DNA of 64,000 nucleotides, from contig JAFWDI010000028.1 in the NCBI GenBank assembly GCA_017513125.1, positions 1 through 64,000 of the forward strand. The letters run 5' to 3'. Shown here piece after piece: positions 18,331 to 26,489 of the stretch. How positions within the stretch are numbered: position 1 is the first letter of the stretch; each line of letters begins with the position of its first letter. This stretch comes from Lachnospiraceae bacterium. GTDB taxonomy: Bacteria > Bacillota > Clostridia > Lachnospirales > Lachnospiraceae. Made by a program: the position numbers and the translations under genes. The notes under the pieces were generated by a model. That model worked only from the letters and a program-made list of their open reading frames with translations. It made no database searches and was not told where the DNA came from.

Positions 18331-20147
18331 ATAACCTCATCGCAGTTTATTCCAAGTTCATACTGATCTTTCTGATCCTCTGTTACTCGATCTTTACTTT
18401 GACCTATCTCAGGACAAAGTCCCACGCGGCGCGAAGCCGCGTGGCGGGGTGCCAGAGGTTCTTCCTTTTCGTGCTTCATCTGCTCGGATACCTCGTGCTG
18501 TTCGTGCAGACGATGCGCCCTGTCATGCTGTTCCTGTATGTGATCGAGGCGGCGTTCCTGGCGGTCTATCTCGTGCTCTGGCGGGTCATTTACCCGCGCT
18601 CGTCGGCGCTCGTCTCGAATAACATCTGCATGCTCCTGGCCATCAGCTTCATCATCCAGGCGCGGCTGGACGCGGACGATTATCTGCGCCAGTTCGTGAT
18701 CATCGCCGCGGCGGGCGTGGCCAGCCTGATCCTGCCGGCGCTCATGCGCACGTTCCGGAACCTGACCGAGCGCTTCCGCTGGCTGGTCGGCGGCGTCGGG
18801 ACCCTGGCGCTCGCGGCGGTCCTCGTGCTCGGCGGCACCGAGTACGGAGCGAAACTGTCTCTGGCGAGCATCGGCATCCCGCTTCAGCCCGCCGAGTTCG
18901 TGAAGATCCTCATGTGCTTTTTCACCGCGGGCATGCTCGCGAAGGACACCTCCCGGAAGCAGGTCATTAAGACCACGGCCGTCGTCGCGGTCAATGTCGG
19001 CATCCTCGTTCTCTGCCGCGATCTCGGAAGCGCACTGATCTATTTCCTGTCGTATCTGCTGATCCTCTATATCGCGTCGCAGAAGGCGCATTATTCGCTC
19101 GCGGGCTTCGGCGCCGGCGCGCTGGCGTCTGTCGCCGCGTACCGGATCTTCTCGCATGTGCGCGTGCGCGTGCAGGTCTGGCGCGACCCGTGGCAGGATC
19201 CCTCGGGCACCGGTTACCAGATCCTTCAGGGCCTGTTCGCGATCGGCACGGCCGGCTGGTTCGGCATGGGCCTGTTCCAGGGCGCGGCCGGCACGATCCC
19301 GCTCGCGCATTCGGACTTCGTCTTCGCGGCGATCGCCGAGGAGCTCGGCGGTGTGTTCGCGCTGTGCCTGATCCTGATCTGCTTCGAGAACACGATCCAG
19401 ATCCTCTGGCTCTCATCCACGCTGCGGAATAATTTCGATAAGATCCTGGTCTCCGGCATCGGAATCTTTTACGGCGTTCAGGTATTTATCAATGTCGGCG
19501 GCGTCCTGAAGATGATTCCCTCGACAGGCGTGACCCTGCCGTTCGTGAGCACCGGCGGAAGCTCCGTGCTGGCGAGCTTCCTGGCGTTCGCGGTCATCCA
19601 GGCCTGCTTCATCCGCTCCGAGGAGCGCGAGGAGCTCGAGCGTGCGCGGGCCGAGGCATTGCCTGACGAGGTCACCGGATTCCGGCGCGAACACTCGAAT
19701 ATCGGAAAGATCCGGACGGAGGCTCCCCCGGCCACCCGCAGCGAGCGGCGCGCATGGAACACCGCGCAGGGCATCGACTATGACGTGTTCACGTTCCGGC
19801 GCAGCGGGCCCGAGCCCGGTTATGACTACGAGGCGTATCAGGAATACGGGGAAGACGAGGAATACGAGGAATACGAGGAGTACGGGGAGCCGGAGTATGA
19901 GGACGGCCCGGAGGAAGAGTACGGCGGGGCGGCATATGAGGATGAGCCCGCGGAAGCTCCGGAACCGGTATTTACGTTCCGCCGGCGCGGCGTGCGTTAT
20001 GAGGACGATGAGCCGGATGAAGTGCCCGGCGGACCCGATGACGTGTTCGGAGAAGCTCCGGACGACGTGTTTTATGAGGATGACGGCGAGGCCGCGGACG
20101 AGAGCGGCTTCGTGTATCACGACGACGTGAGATTTGACGATGACTGA
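18327..20147 (+). CDS. FtsW/RodA/SpoVE-family glycosyltransferase with long acidic C-terminal tail
   Basis: 606 residues. The first ~430 contain about 12 membrane helices and SEDS-family motifs: LQPAEFVK (about 190), CRDLGSAL, GTGYQILQG, AHSDFVFAAIAEELG and LPFVSTGGSS. SEDS proteins polymerise lipid II with a partner class B PBP, and that PBP is the next gene 2 nt downstream. The start is TTG at 18327 overlapping zapA's stop, with AAGGGCAGGA before it. Residues ~430-606 form a cytosolic tail very rich in Glu, Asp and Tyr, with EEY repeats and two copies of VFTFRR. Such a tail is not part of the usual family and may bind other division proteins. Confidence 0.93.
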   Translation: MNNLIAVYSKFILIFLILCYSIFTLTYLRTKSHAARSRVAGCQRFFLFVLHLLGYLVLFVQTMRPVMLFLYVIEAAFLAVYLVLWRVIYPRSSALVSNNICMLLAISFIIQARLDADDYLRQFVIIAAAGVASLILPALMRTFRNLTERFRWLVGGVGTLALAAVLVLGGTEYGAKLSLASIGIPLQPAEFVKILMCFFTAGMLAKDTSRKQVIKTTAVVAVNVGILVLCRDLGSALIYFLSYLLILYIASQKAHYSLAGFGAGALASVAAYRIFSHVRVRVQVWRDPWQDPSGTGYQILQGLFAIGTAGWFGMGLFQGAAGTIPLAHSDFVFAAIAEELGGVFALCLILICFENTIQILWLSSTLRNNFDKILVSGIGIFYGVQVFINVGGVLKMIPSTGVTLPFVSTGGSSVLASFLAFAVIQACFIRSEEREELERARAEALPDEVTGFRREHSNIGKIRTEAPPATRSERRAWNTAQGIDYDVFTFRRSGPEPGYDYEAYQEYGEDEEYEEYEEYGEPEYEDGPEEEYGGAAYEDEPAEAPEPVFTFRRRGVRYEDDEPDEVPGGPDDVFGEAPDDVFYEDDGEAADESGFVYHDDVRFDDD

Positions 20148-20149
20148 CT

Positions 20150-21622
20150 ATGAAAAAGAACCGTGAGAAAAGCCCGAAACAGCGCATGAACCGTGACATT
20201 CTGATCGTCACGTATATTTTCGTGCTCATTTTCGTGGCGATCGCGGCCTATTACATCTACTACGTGAACGTCCGCAGCGAGGAGTACATCGCGAGCACCT
20301 ACAACACCCGGCAGGACCTTCAGGCCGAGCGTGTGCTGCGCGGCGATATCCTCGCGCGTGACGGAACCGTGCTGGTCACCTCGAACGAGACCGGGGACGG
20401 ACAGGAGCGCATCTATCCCTACGGCGGCATGTATGCGCAGGTCCTCGGCTACTACGGCCACGGAAAGGCCGGCGTCGAGCGCGTATATAACCATTACCTG
20501 TGGCGCTGCCACGTGAACATGTTCGAGCAGATCGCACACACCGCCCGCGGCGAACTGAACGAGGGCGACAGCGTGGTCACGACGCTCGATCCGCGCCTTC
20601 AGGAGATCGCTTACGACATGCTGCGGCAGTACGACGGCGGCGCGGTCGTGGCGCTGGATCCCGCGACCGGAGAGATCCTCTGCATGGCCTCGTGGCCGTC
20701 CTTCGACCCGAACGAGATCTCCCTGATCTGGGATGAGATCAATGAAGACGAGACCTCATCCGTCCTCGTAAACCGCGCGACCTCGGGCTACTACATGCCC
20801 GGCTCGACCTTTAAGATCGTCGACGCGCTCGCGGCTTACCGGCAGTACGGGACGGGGATCGAAGACGCGCTTTATTACGACTGCGAAGGCGCTGTGACGC
20901 TGCAGGACGCGGTAACGGCGGAAGAACTCCGGGTCGCCTGCGACAGCGACATTGCCCACGGGACCGTGAACATGCGCGGAGCGTTCGCACGCTCGTGCAA
21001 CGGCTACTTTATCACGCTCGGATCGCAGCTCGATCTGCGCACGTGGCGCGAGACCGCCGAGGACCTCCTCTATAACGGGGAGATCGATTTCGCGCTTTCG
21101 AACGCTTCCGGCCGCTTCACGCTCGACGGGGAAAGCGGCACCTGGGAGACCATGCTGACCGCGATCGGCCAGGGCGACACGCTCGTCACCCCGCTGCAGA
21201 ACGCAATGATCTCCGCGGCGGTCGCGAACGGAGGGACCGTCATGCGGCCCGTGATCGTGAACGAGATCCGGACTTCGGGCGGAACGCATGTGCGCGATTT
21301 CCGCCACGAGGAGATGGCGCGGCTCATGACGGAAGACGAGGCCGCGTTCCTCAGGGAGCTCATGACCGCAGTGGTCAATGAAGGCACCGCGACGAACATG
21401 CAGAGCCCCTACTATCAGGCAGCCGGAAAGACCGGCACCGCGCAGAACACTTCCGCTCCCGGCGACTCGAACGCGCTGTTCACCGGCTTCGCACCGGCGG
21501 ACGCGGCTCCCGGCGAACGGCAGATCGTCGTGAGCGTGGTCGTCGAAAACGGCGGCCGCGTGCACGGGTCCGCGACGGAGATCGCGAGTGCGATCTTTGA
21601 CGAGTGGCTGGTGAACAGGTGA
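20150..21622 (+). CDS. Class B penicillin-binding protein (PbpA/MrdA-like transpeptidase)
   Basis: 490 residues. A single N-terminal membrane anchor (about 15-40) and an N-terminal PBP dimerisation region (ERVLRGDILARDG) precede the transpeptidase domain, with SxxK at S219-K222 (PGSTFK), SxN at S282-N284 (SCNG) and KTG at K427-G429 (GKTGTAQ). The enzyme cross-links peptidoglycan outside the membrane. It is short and PbpA-like, lacking PASTA domains. Tight linkage to the preceding SEDS gene indicates a polymerase-cross-linker pair, and zapA in the same operon points to septal rather than side-wall work. A tRNA promoter starts exactly at the stop codon. Confidence 0.95.
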   Translation: MKKNREKSPKQRMNRDILIVTYIFVLIFVAIAAYYIYYVNVRSEEYIASTYNTRQDLQAERVLRGDILARDGTVLVTSNETGDGQERIYPYGGMYAQVLGYYGHGKAGVERVYNHYLWRCHVNMFEQIAHTARGELNEGDSVVTTLDPRLQEIAYDMLRQYDGGAVVALDPATGEILCMASWPSFDPNEISLIWDEINEDETSSVLVNRATSGYYMPGSTFKIVDALAAYRQYGTGIEDALYYDCEGAVTLQDAVTAEELRVACDSDIAHGTVNMRGAFARSCNGYFITLGSQLDLRTWRETAEDLLYNGEIDFALSNASGRFTLDGESGTWETMLTAIGQGDTLVTPLQNAMISAAVANGGTVMRPVIVNEIRTSGGTHVRDFRHEEMARLMTEDEAAFLRELMTAVVNEGTATNMQSPYYQAAGKTGTAQNTSAPGDSNALFTGFAPADAAPGERQIVVSVVVENGGRVHGSATEIASAIFDEWLVNR

Positions 21623-21651
21623 TTGAAAAACCACGGCGCGTGTGATATTGT
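21623..21651 (+). promoter_or_regulatory. Promoter of tRNA-Leu
   Basis: TTGAAA (21623-21628), 17-bp spacer, TATTGT (21646-21651), beginning at the last base of the PBP gene's region. The predicted leader before the tRNA is about 95 nt. Confidence 0.65.
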
Positions 21652-21671
21652 GTATTGGCATGCGTAAGGAA

Positions 21672-21745
21672 CTCCATTCGAGCTTCGCTCGAACGGAGCC
21701 GGGCGATAAGGGATCCCCCATACGCTTCGCGTGTGGTCCCCCTTA
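21672..21745 (+). other. Two hairpins in the tRNA-Leu precursor leader
   Basis: The first hairpin is CTCCATTCGAG/CTCGAACGGAG (21672-21682, 21688-21698), 11 bp with one mismatch and a CTTCG loop. The second spans 21707-21745 with TAAGG/CCTTA ends and an ACGC-TTC-GCGT tip. Neither has a T-run. Confidence 0.55.
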
Positions 21746-21753
21746 CCGCATGT

Positions 21754-21835
21754 GCGGGCGTGGCGGAATGGCAGACGCATCAGACTCAAAATCTGACGTA
21801 GTTTCTACGTGCGGGTTCAAGTCCCGCCGCCCGCA
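21754..21835 (+). tRNA. tRNA-Leu (anticodon CAA)
   Basis: Acceptor arms GCGGGCG (21754-21760) and CGCCCGC (21828-21834) pair perfectly, and the discriminator is A. The anticodon stem TCAGA/TCTGA encloses CTCAAAA with CAA at 21787-21789, which reads UUG. A long variable arm (CGTAGTTTCTACG) is typical of class II tRNA-Leu. The T arm is GCGGG-TTCAAGT-CCCGC. CCA is not encoded. Confidence 0.97.
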
Positions 21836-21844
21836 CTTCTTATC

Positions 21845-21881
21845 GGACGCTCCCGGTCTTTCCGGGAGCGTCCTTCGATTT
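21845..21881 (+). terminator. Terminator of tRNA-Leu
   Basis: Perfect 12-bp stem GGACGCTCCCGG/CCGGGAGCGTCC (21845-21856, 21862-21873), then TTCGATTT. Confidence 0.88.
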
Positions 21882-22013
21882 ACGGTCTGTTTCTTTTTCG
21901 AAAAGAAGCACCAAAGGACCCTGCGTGAATTAGTAATATTTTTAGGGTAAATCCGCTGTTTTTGCCGTATAATGATAACAGAATAATCGATCCGTTCAGG
22001 AAAGGAGATCCCT

Positions 22014-23147
22014 ATGGTACCTAAATTTGATCCGAAAGAACTGACGCCGGCGCCCGGTGCGTCCTTCAGCCGCCCGGTCGAGCGCTTCAGCTTCCCGCTG
22101 AGTCAGTTCGAGGCGAACGAGAAAGCCTATAAGGGCGAGCCCTGGTGGCAGATGCAGCAGGCGATCGACACGCATCCGTTCATGCCGGACATCATTCCGG
22201 ATAACATTGCCCGCGGCTTCGTCTTCGAGGCGAACATGGCGAAGTATGCTCCGAACGAGATGAAGGGCGGCCCTGATATGTTCGGCATCGAGTGGGAGTA
22301 CATTCCCACGGTCTCGGGCTCCATGGTCCGTCCCGGCGTTCCCTTCCTGGAGGACATCGAGGACTGGGAAGAGAAGATCGTCTGGCCCGACGTCGATTCC
22401 TGGGACTGGGAAGGCTGCGCGGAGCGTAATAAAGACTTCCTGAAGCCCGACCACTTTAACCAGTTCTGGTTCTTCTCCGGCTATTATGAGCGCCTGATCT
22501 CCATGATGGAGTTCGAGGGGGCTCTGATGACGATCACCGACGAAGACTGCCAGCCGTTCGTGCATGCGTTCTTCGATAAGCTGACCGACCTTTATATCGA
22601 CATCTTTAAGCATCTGCTGGATTACTTCCCGACGCTGAACGCCGTGTTCTTCCACGACGACTGGGGCGGACAGCTCGACACGTTCTTCCCGCCGTCGGTG
22701 GTCGAGGAGATGATCGTGCCCTACATGAAGCGCTGCACCGACTACCTGCACTCCCGCGGCGTGTGGTGCGAGCTGCACTCCTGCGGCGCGATCTATAAGC
22801 AGATCCCGAACATCATCAAGGCCGGTTGGGATATGTGGTCGCCGCAGCTGATGAACGACTGCTATAAGATGTACGACGATTACGGCGATCAGCTGATCAT
22901 CGCGACGTATCCGCAGAACATCCCCGAGGAGATCATGGCTCTGGGCAGCGAGGCTGCGATGAAGGAGGCCTTCGCGGCGCTTCCCGAGGAACAGCAGCGC
23001 CAGATCGCGTACGACTACATCCACCGCGTGTACAGAAAAGACAGACAGAGCTTTTACGCGTTCTACGCGGCGCACTGGCTGACGCAGGCGTTTAAGGAAG
23101 TCATCTACGAGGAGTCGAGAAAGATCTCGGCGGGCGAGTACGACTGA
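22014..23147 (+). CDS. UroD-fold methyltransferase-like protein, first tandem copy
   Basis: 377 residues of the uroporphyrinogen-decarboxylase superfamily, in the branch that includes corrinoid methyltransferases (MtaA/MtbA-like) rather than HemE. Visible motifs are FHDDWGGQ (about 208-215) and ELHSCGAIYKQIPNIIKAG (His and Cys near 254-257), where MtaA-like enzymes bind zinc. It starts MVPKFDPKEL and is rich in Trp and Asp (WPDVDSWDWEG). A TATAAT box at 21968-21973 lies 40 nt upstream and AAAGGAGAT precedes the ATG. A near-identical paralogue follows 297 nt later. No corrinoid protein or reactivase is in the window, so the methyl donor is unknown. Cytosolic. Confidence 0.85.
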   Translation: MVPKFDPKELTPAPGASFSRPVERFSFPLSQFEANEKAYKGEPWWQMQQAIDTHPFMPDIIPDNIARGFVFEANMAKYAPNEMKGGPDMFGIEWEYIPTVSGSMVRPGVPFLEDIEDWEEKIVWPDVDSWDWEGCAERNKDFLKPDHFNQFWFFSGYYERLISMMEFEGALMTITDEDCQPFVHAFFDKLTDLYIDIFKHLLDYFPTLNAVFFHDDWGGQLDTFFPPSVVEEMIVPYMKRCTDYLHSRGVWCELHSCGAIYKQIPNIIKAGWDMWSPQLMNDCYKMYDDYGDQLIIATYPQNIPEEIMALGSEAAMKEAFAALPEEQQRQIAYDYIHRVYRKDRQSFYAFYAAHWLTQAFKEVIYEESRKISAGEYD

Positions 23148-23209
23148 CGCCGGACGCGGCAGCGTGTGAGCACGGACAGGTGAAAAACGGCGCAAATGCG
23201 TCTCACAGA

Positions 23210-23243
23210 GGAAGCTTCCGGTAGACCGGGGGCTTCCTTTTTT
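23210..23243 (+). terminator. Terminator between the two UroD-fold genes
   Basis: GGAAGC/GCTTCC (23210-23215, 23232-23237) with an inner CCGG/CCGG pairing and a TAGA loop, followed by TTTTTT. Each paralogue is therefore transcribed separately. Confidence 0.82.
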
Positions 23244-23444
23244 AAGGCCGTACCGCGGGGCTCCCCGGGCGTTTTTCCGGGTCCGTCTCCGGGATCGCGG
23301 TGATTTTTTCCGCTTTTATAAAAATTAGAGGAAAATGATTCGAAAAAACGCGGCGTATCCCGTATAATATTACAGGTATATTCTTAAATAACTGCCGCAC
23401 AGCGGCAGCCGAAGCAACATCCATTCCGGAAAGGAGAATACTAC

Positions 23445-24581
23445 ATGGTACCTAAATTTGACCCGAAAGAACTCGAGAAACAGCCCGGCTTTCTGTTCGG
23501 CCGCCCTGTCGAGGTCCTCAACTACCCGCTGAACCAGCACGACGCGAACGAGACCGCGTATAAGGGAGAGCCCTGGTGGCAGATGATTCAGGCGATGGAC
23601 ACGACCATTTTTAACCCGTCCATCATCCCGGATAACATTGCCCGCGGTTTCGTGTTCGAGGCGAACTTCCTGGAGTACGCTTCCGACGATAAGAAGGGCG
23701 GCCTTGACATGTTCGGTCTCGACTGGGAGTACGTGCCGAAGGTCGGCGGCTCCACGGTCCGTCCCGGAAAGCCCTTCCTGGAAGATATCGAGGAGTGGAA
23801 AGAGAAGGTCGTGTGGCCGGACGTGGATTCCTGGGATTGGGAAGGCTGCGCTGCCAGAAATAACGGCACCTATCTGAAACCCGAAAACTTCAACCAGTTC
23901 TGGTTCTTCACCGGATACTATGAGCGCCTGATCTCCATGCTGGAGTTCGAGAACGCGCTGATGACGATCACGGATGAGGATTATCAGGAAGACGTTCACG
24001 AGTTCTTCGATAAGCTGACCGATCTGTATCTGGACATCATGAAGCACATGCTGGACTACTTCCCGACCCTGAACGCCGTGTTCTTCCACGACGACTGGGG
24101 TTCGCAGCTGGACACCTTCTTCCCGCCCGCAGTGGTCGAGAAGATGATCGTGCCTTACATGAGACGGATCACCGATTACCTGCACTCCCGCGGCGTGTGG
24201 TGCGAGCTGCACACCTGCGGCCAGCTGTATAAGCAGGTCCCGAACATCATCAAGGCCGGCTGGGATATGTGGTCGCCGCAGCTGATGAACGACTGCTATA
24301 AGATCTATGATGATTTCGGCGATAAGCTGATCATCGCGACTTATCCGCAGAACATTCCCGAGGAGATCATGGCTCTGGGCACCGAGGAAGAGCGCAGGGA
24401 TGCGTTCGCGGCTCTTCCCGAGGAGCAGCAGCGCCAGATCGCGTATGATTACATCCATCGCGTGTATAAGAAGGGTAAGCAGAGCTACTACGCGTTCTAC
24501 GCGGCGCACTGGCTGACCCCGGCGTTTAAGGAAGTGATCTACGAGGAATCCAGAAAGATCTCTTCCGGCGAGATCGAGTAA
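23445..24581 (+). CDS. UroD-fold methyltransferase-like protein, second tandem copy
   Basis: 378 residues. It aligns end to end with the gene at 22014; by eye about three quarters of residues are identical, including MVPKFDPKEL, WPDVDSWDWEG, FHDDWG and the HTCGQLYKQVPNIIKAG site. Differences cluster in the first 100 residues (for example NYPLNQHDAN against SFPLSQFEAN) and around residue 175, which suggests a changed substrate with the same chemistry. It has its own promoter-like CGTATAAT (box 23363-23368) and SD (AAAGGAG), and its own terminator downstream. A recent tandem duplication is inferred. Confidence 0.85.
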   Translation: MVPKFDPKELEKQPGFLFGRPVEVLNYPLNQHDANETAYKGEPWWQMIQAMDTTIFNPSIIPDNIARGFVFEANFLEYASDDKKGGLDMFGLDWEYVPKVGGSTVRPGKPFLEDIEEWKEKVVWPDVDSWDWEGCAARNNGTYLKPENFNQFWFFTGYYERLISMLEFENALMTITDEDYQEDVHEFFDKLTDLYLDIMKHMLDYFPTLNAVFFHDDWGSQLDTFFPPAVVEKMIVPYMRRITDYLHSRGVWCELHTCGQLYKQVPNIIKAGWDMWSPQLMNDCYKIYDDFGDKLIIATYPQNIPEEIMALGTEEERRDAFAALPEEQQRQIAYDYIHRVYKKGKQSYYAFYAAHWLTPAFKEVIYEESRKISSGEIE

Positions 24582-24632
24582 ATACCCGTGCGAGGCCGTT
24601 CCAGACGGCCCCGGATGAGAAAAATGGCAGGA

Positions 24633-24658
24633 GGGTCCCCGGAAATGGGGGCCCTTTT
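24633..24658 (+). terminator. Terminator after the second UroD-fold gene
   Basis: GGGTCCCC/GGGGGCCC (24633-24640, 24647-24654; one G-T pair) with a GGAAAT loop, followed by TTTT. Confidence 0.82.
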
Positions 24659-24691
24659 CGCAAATTTGAACCAATAAATGTTTTTTTGCGC

Positions 24692-24697
24692 TACAAT
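24692..24697 (+). promoter_or_regulatory. -10 box giving a leaderless tcdA transcript
   Basis: TACAAT ends 6 nt before the ATG at 24704, which places +1 at the start codon. TTGAAC (24666-24671) is a candidate -35 with a long 20-bp spacer. No ribosome site is present. Confidence 0.6.
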
Positions 24698-24703
24698 CAC
24701 CAC

Positions 24704-25459
24704 ATGAGCAGCTATTTTTCCAGAACCGAACTACTGCTGGGCCCCGAGGCCATGCGGCGGCTCGCCGCCGCGCGCGTGGCTGTCTTCGGCGTGGGCGGGG
24801 TCGGCGGACACGTCGTCGAGGCGCTCGCCCGCTCGGGTGTGGGGGCGATCGACCTGATCGACCGCGACACGGTGGACGCGACGAATGTGAACCGCCAGAT
24901 CATTGCCACAACACTAAACATCGGACAGCCGAAGGTCGACGCCGCCCGCGAACGCGTTCTGGCGATCCATCCGGACTGCCGCGTCACCGCGCACCGTGTG
25001 TTCTTCCTGCCCGAGACCGAGGCGCAGTTCGACTTTACGCAGTACGACTACGTCGTCGACGCGATCGACACCGTGGCCGGGAAGCTCGCGCTGATCCTCG
25101 CGGCGAAAGCCGCCGGCGTGCCGGTCATCAGCTCGATGGGCGCAGGGAACAAGCTCGACCCGACCCGCTTCGAGGTCGCCGACATCAGCGAGACTTCGGT
25201 CTGCCCGCTGGCGCGCGTGATGCGCCGCGAACTGAAGAAGCGCGGGGTGGAGCACGTAAAGGTCGTGTATTCGAAGGAACCGCCTGTCGTGCCGCGGGAG
25301 GAGACTGAGGGCCATGCCGGAGCCGGCGGAGACGCCGCTGACGCGCCCCGCGTCCGTACCGTGGGCAGCGTGGCGTTCGTCCCTTCGGTGGCCGGACTCA
25401 TCATAGCGGGCGAGGTGGTGAAAGATCTGATCGCCGCCCCCGACGCGGACCGGAGATGA
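24704..25459 (+). CDS. tcdA: tRNA threonylcarbamoyladenosine dehydratase TcdA (ThiF/E1-like)
   Basis: 251 residues. The Rossmann nucleotide site GVGGVGGHVVEALARSGVG (about 30-48), DRDTVDATNVNRQ (adenylation Arg/Asn), VDAIDTVAGK and SSMGAGNKLDP place it in the TcdA/CsdL branch of the ThiF family. It cyclises t6A37 in ANN-decoding tRNAs using ATP. A Gly/Ala-rich loop (EGHAGAGGDAADAP) near residue 205 is longer than usual. An in-frame ATG at 24686 lies upstream of the -10 box and is unlikely. The stop overlaps the next ATG (ATGA). Confidence 0.9.
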   Translation: MSSYFSRTELLLGPEAMRRLAAARVAVFGVGGVGGHVVEALARSGVGAIDLIDRDTVDATNVNRQIIATTLNIGQPKVDAARERVLAIHPDCRVTAHRVFFLPETEAQFDFTQYDYVVDAIDTVAGKLALILAAKAAGVPVISSMGAGNKLDPTRFEVADISETSVCPLARVMRRELKKRGVEHVKVVYSKEPPVVPREETEGHAGAGGDAADAPRVRTVGSVAFVPSVAGLIIAGEVVKDLIAAPDADRR

Positions 25460-26457
25460 CAGCTATGACCGCATCACTCAGAGAAACCGTCTTTGCATAC
25501 TGCCTCGAGACCTACGGCACCGTGCCCGACAGCCCCTTCCCGAAGGATCCGCTGGACATGGTGCTGCGCCACGCGAACACGCGCAAATGGTACGGCCTGC
25601 TCTTCCCGGTCGAACGCCGGAAACTGCTGCCGCTGATGCGCACGGTCCCCTGGGGCGGACCCGGGGAAGCGGAAGAGGAGTGGGACCGCGGGGGCTTCGG
25701 GGACCATGCCGGCTTTGCGGGAGCCGCCGGCTTCACGGACTTCGGCGACAGCCTCGTCAGCCGCGGCCGCGCCGCGCACCTGCGCGATTATGAAGATGAG
25801 ATGTTCGAGTCCGGCGCGGACGGCTTCGGACCGGGCGCGTTCGGCTTCGGCACAGACGGCTTCGACCCCGACGAAAAGGTCGACGTGATCAACCTCAAGT
25901 GCGACCCCATCGCCGCACAGTCCCTCCACACGCGTCCCGGCATCCTGCCGGCTTACCACATGAACCACACGCAGTGGATCACGGTCCTCCTCGACGGCAC
26001 CGTGCCGCCCGAGGAGATCTTCCCGCTGATCGACATGAGCTACGAACTCACCGCCTCGAAATCGAAGCGCCCGGCCGACGGCGGCCCGCGCGAGTGGCTG
26101 GTCCCCTCGAACCCGAAGTTCTTCGACGTCATCGGAGCCTTCGAAGCGGAAGAGGAGATCGACTGGAAGCAGTCCAGCGCGGTCCATGTCGGCGACACGG
26201 TCTATCTCTACGTCGGTGCGCCTGTATCGGCGATCCTCTACCGCTGCACCGCGACGAAAGTAAACATTCCGTTTTTCCACCAGGACGAGAACCTCACGAT
26301 CCGGAAGCTCATGCGCATCCGCCGCGAGCATGTCTACGCCCGCGAAGAGTTTCCGATCGCGCGCCTGCGCGACGAGTTCGAAGTGCGTTCCGTGCGCGGC
26401 CCGCGCGGGGTGCCCGCGGAGCTCTCCGAGGAGCTGAAGAGGGCGGCGGGCCTGTAA
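25456..26457 (+). CDS. MmcQ/YjbR-family protein with EVE-like C-terminal domain
   Basis: 333 residues. The MmcQ/YjbR fold is split: residues 1-60 (FPKDPLDMVLRH, RKWYGLLF) and about 135-200 (VINLKCDPIAAQSL, GILPAYHMNHTQWITVLLDG) flank an insertion of roughly 70 residues rich in Gly, Phe, Asp and Ala (repeats such as DGFGPGAFGFG and AGFAGAAGF). A C-terminal region (REWLVPSNPKFFDVIGAF, WKQSS, VGDTVYLYVG) resembles an EVE/PUA-like nucleic-acid-binding fold. YjbR proteins were named DNA-binding but lack a settled function. Coupling to tcdA suggests tRNA or modified-base biology, by inference only. Confidence 0.75.
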   Translation: MTAMTASLRETVFAYCLETYGTVPDSPFPKDPLDMVLRHANTRKWYGLLFPVERRKLLPLMRTVPWGGPGEAEEEWDRGGFGDHAGFAGAAGFTDFGDSLVSRGRAAHLRDYEDEMFESGADGFGPGAFGFGTDGFDPDEKVDVINLKCDPIAAQSLHTRPGILPAYHMNHTQWITVLLDGTVPPEEIFPLIDMSYELTASKSKRPADGGPREWLVPSNPKFFDVIGAFEAEEEIDWKQSSAVHVGDTVYLYVGAPVSAILYRCTATKVNIPFFHQDENLTIRKLMRIRREHVYAREEFPIARLRDEFEVRSVRGPRGVPAELSEELKRAAGL

Positions 26458-26489
26458 CGGGCTGTTAAGGCGGCGCTTGTGCCCGAATC

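Noticed and set aside
21642..21950. Open frame across tRNA-Leu encoding GRGGMADASDSKS
   Set aside because: This is the well-known spurious translation of a tRNA-Leu gene; the RNA structure explains the sequence.
22014..24581. HemE (uroporphyrinogen decarboxylase) assignment
   Set aside because: The two proteins have the UroD fold but lack an obvious HemE N-terminal PVWxMRQAGR block, and haem genes are not nearby.
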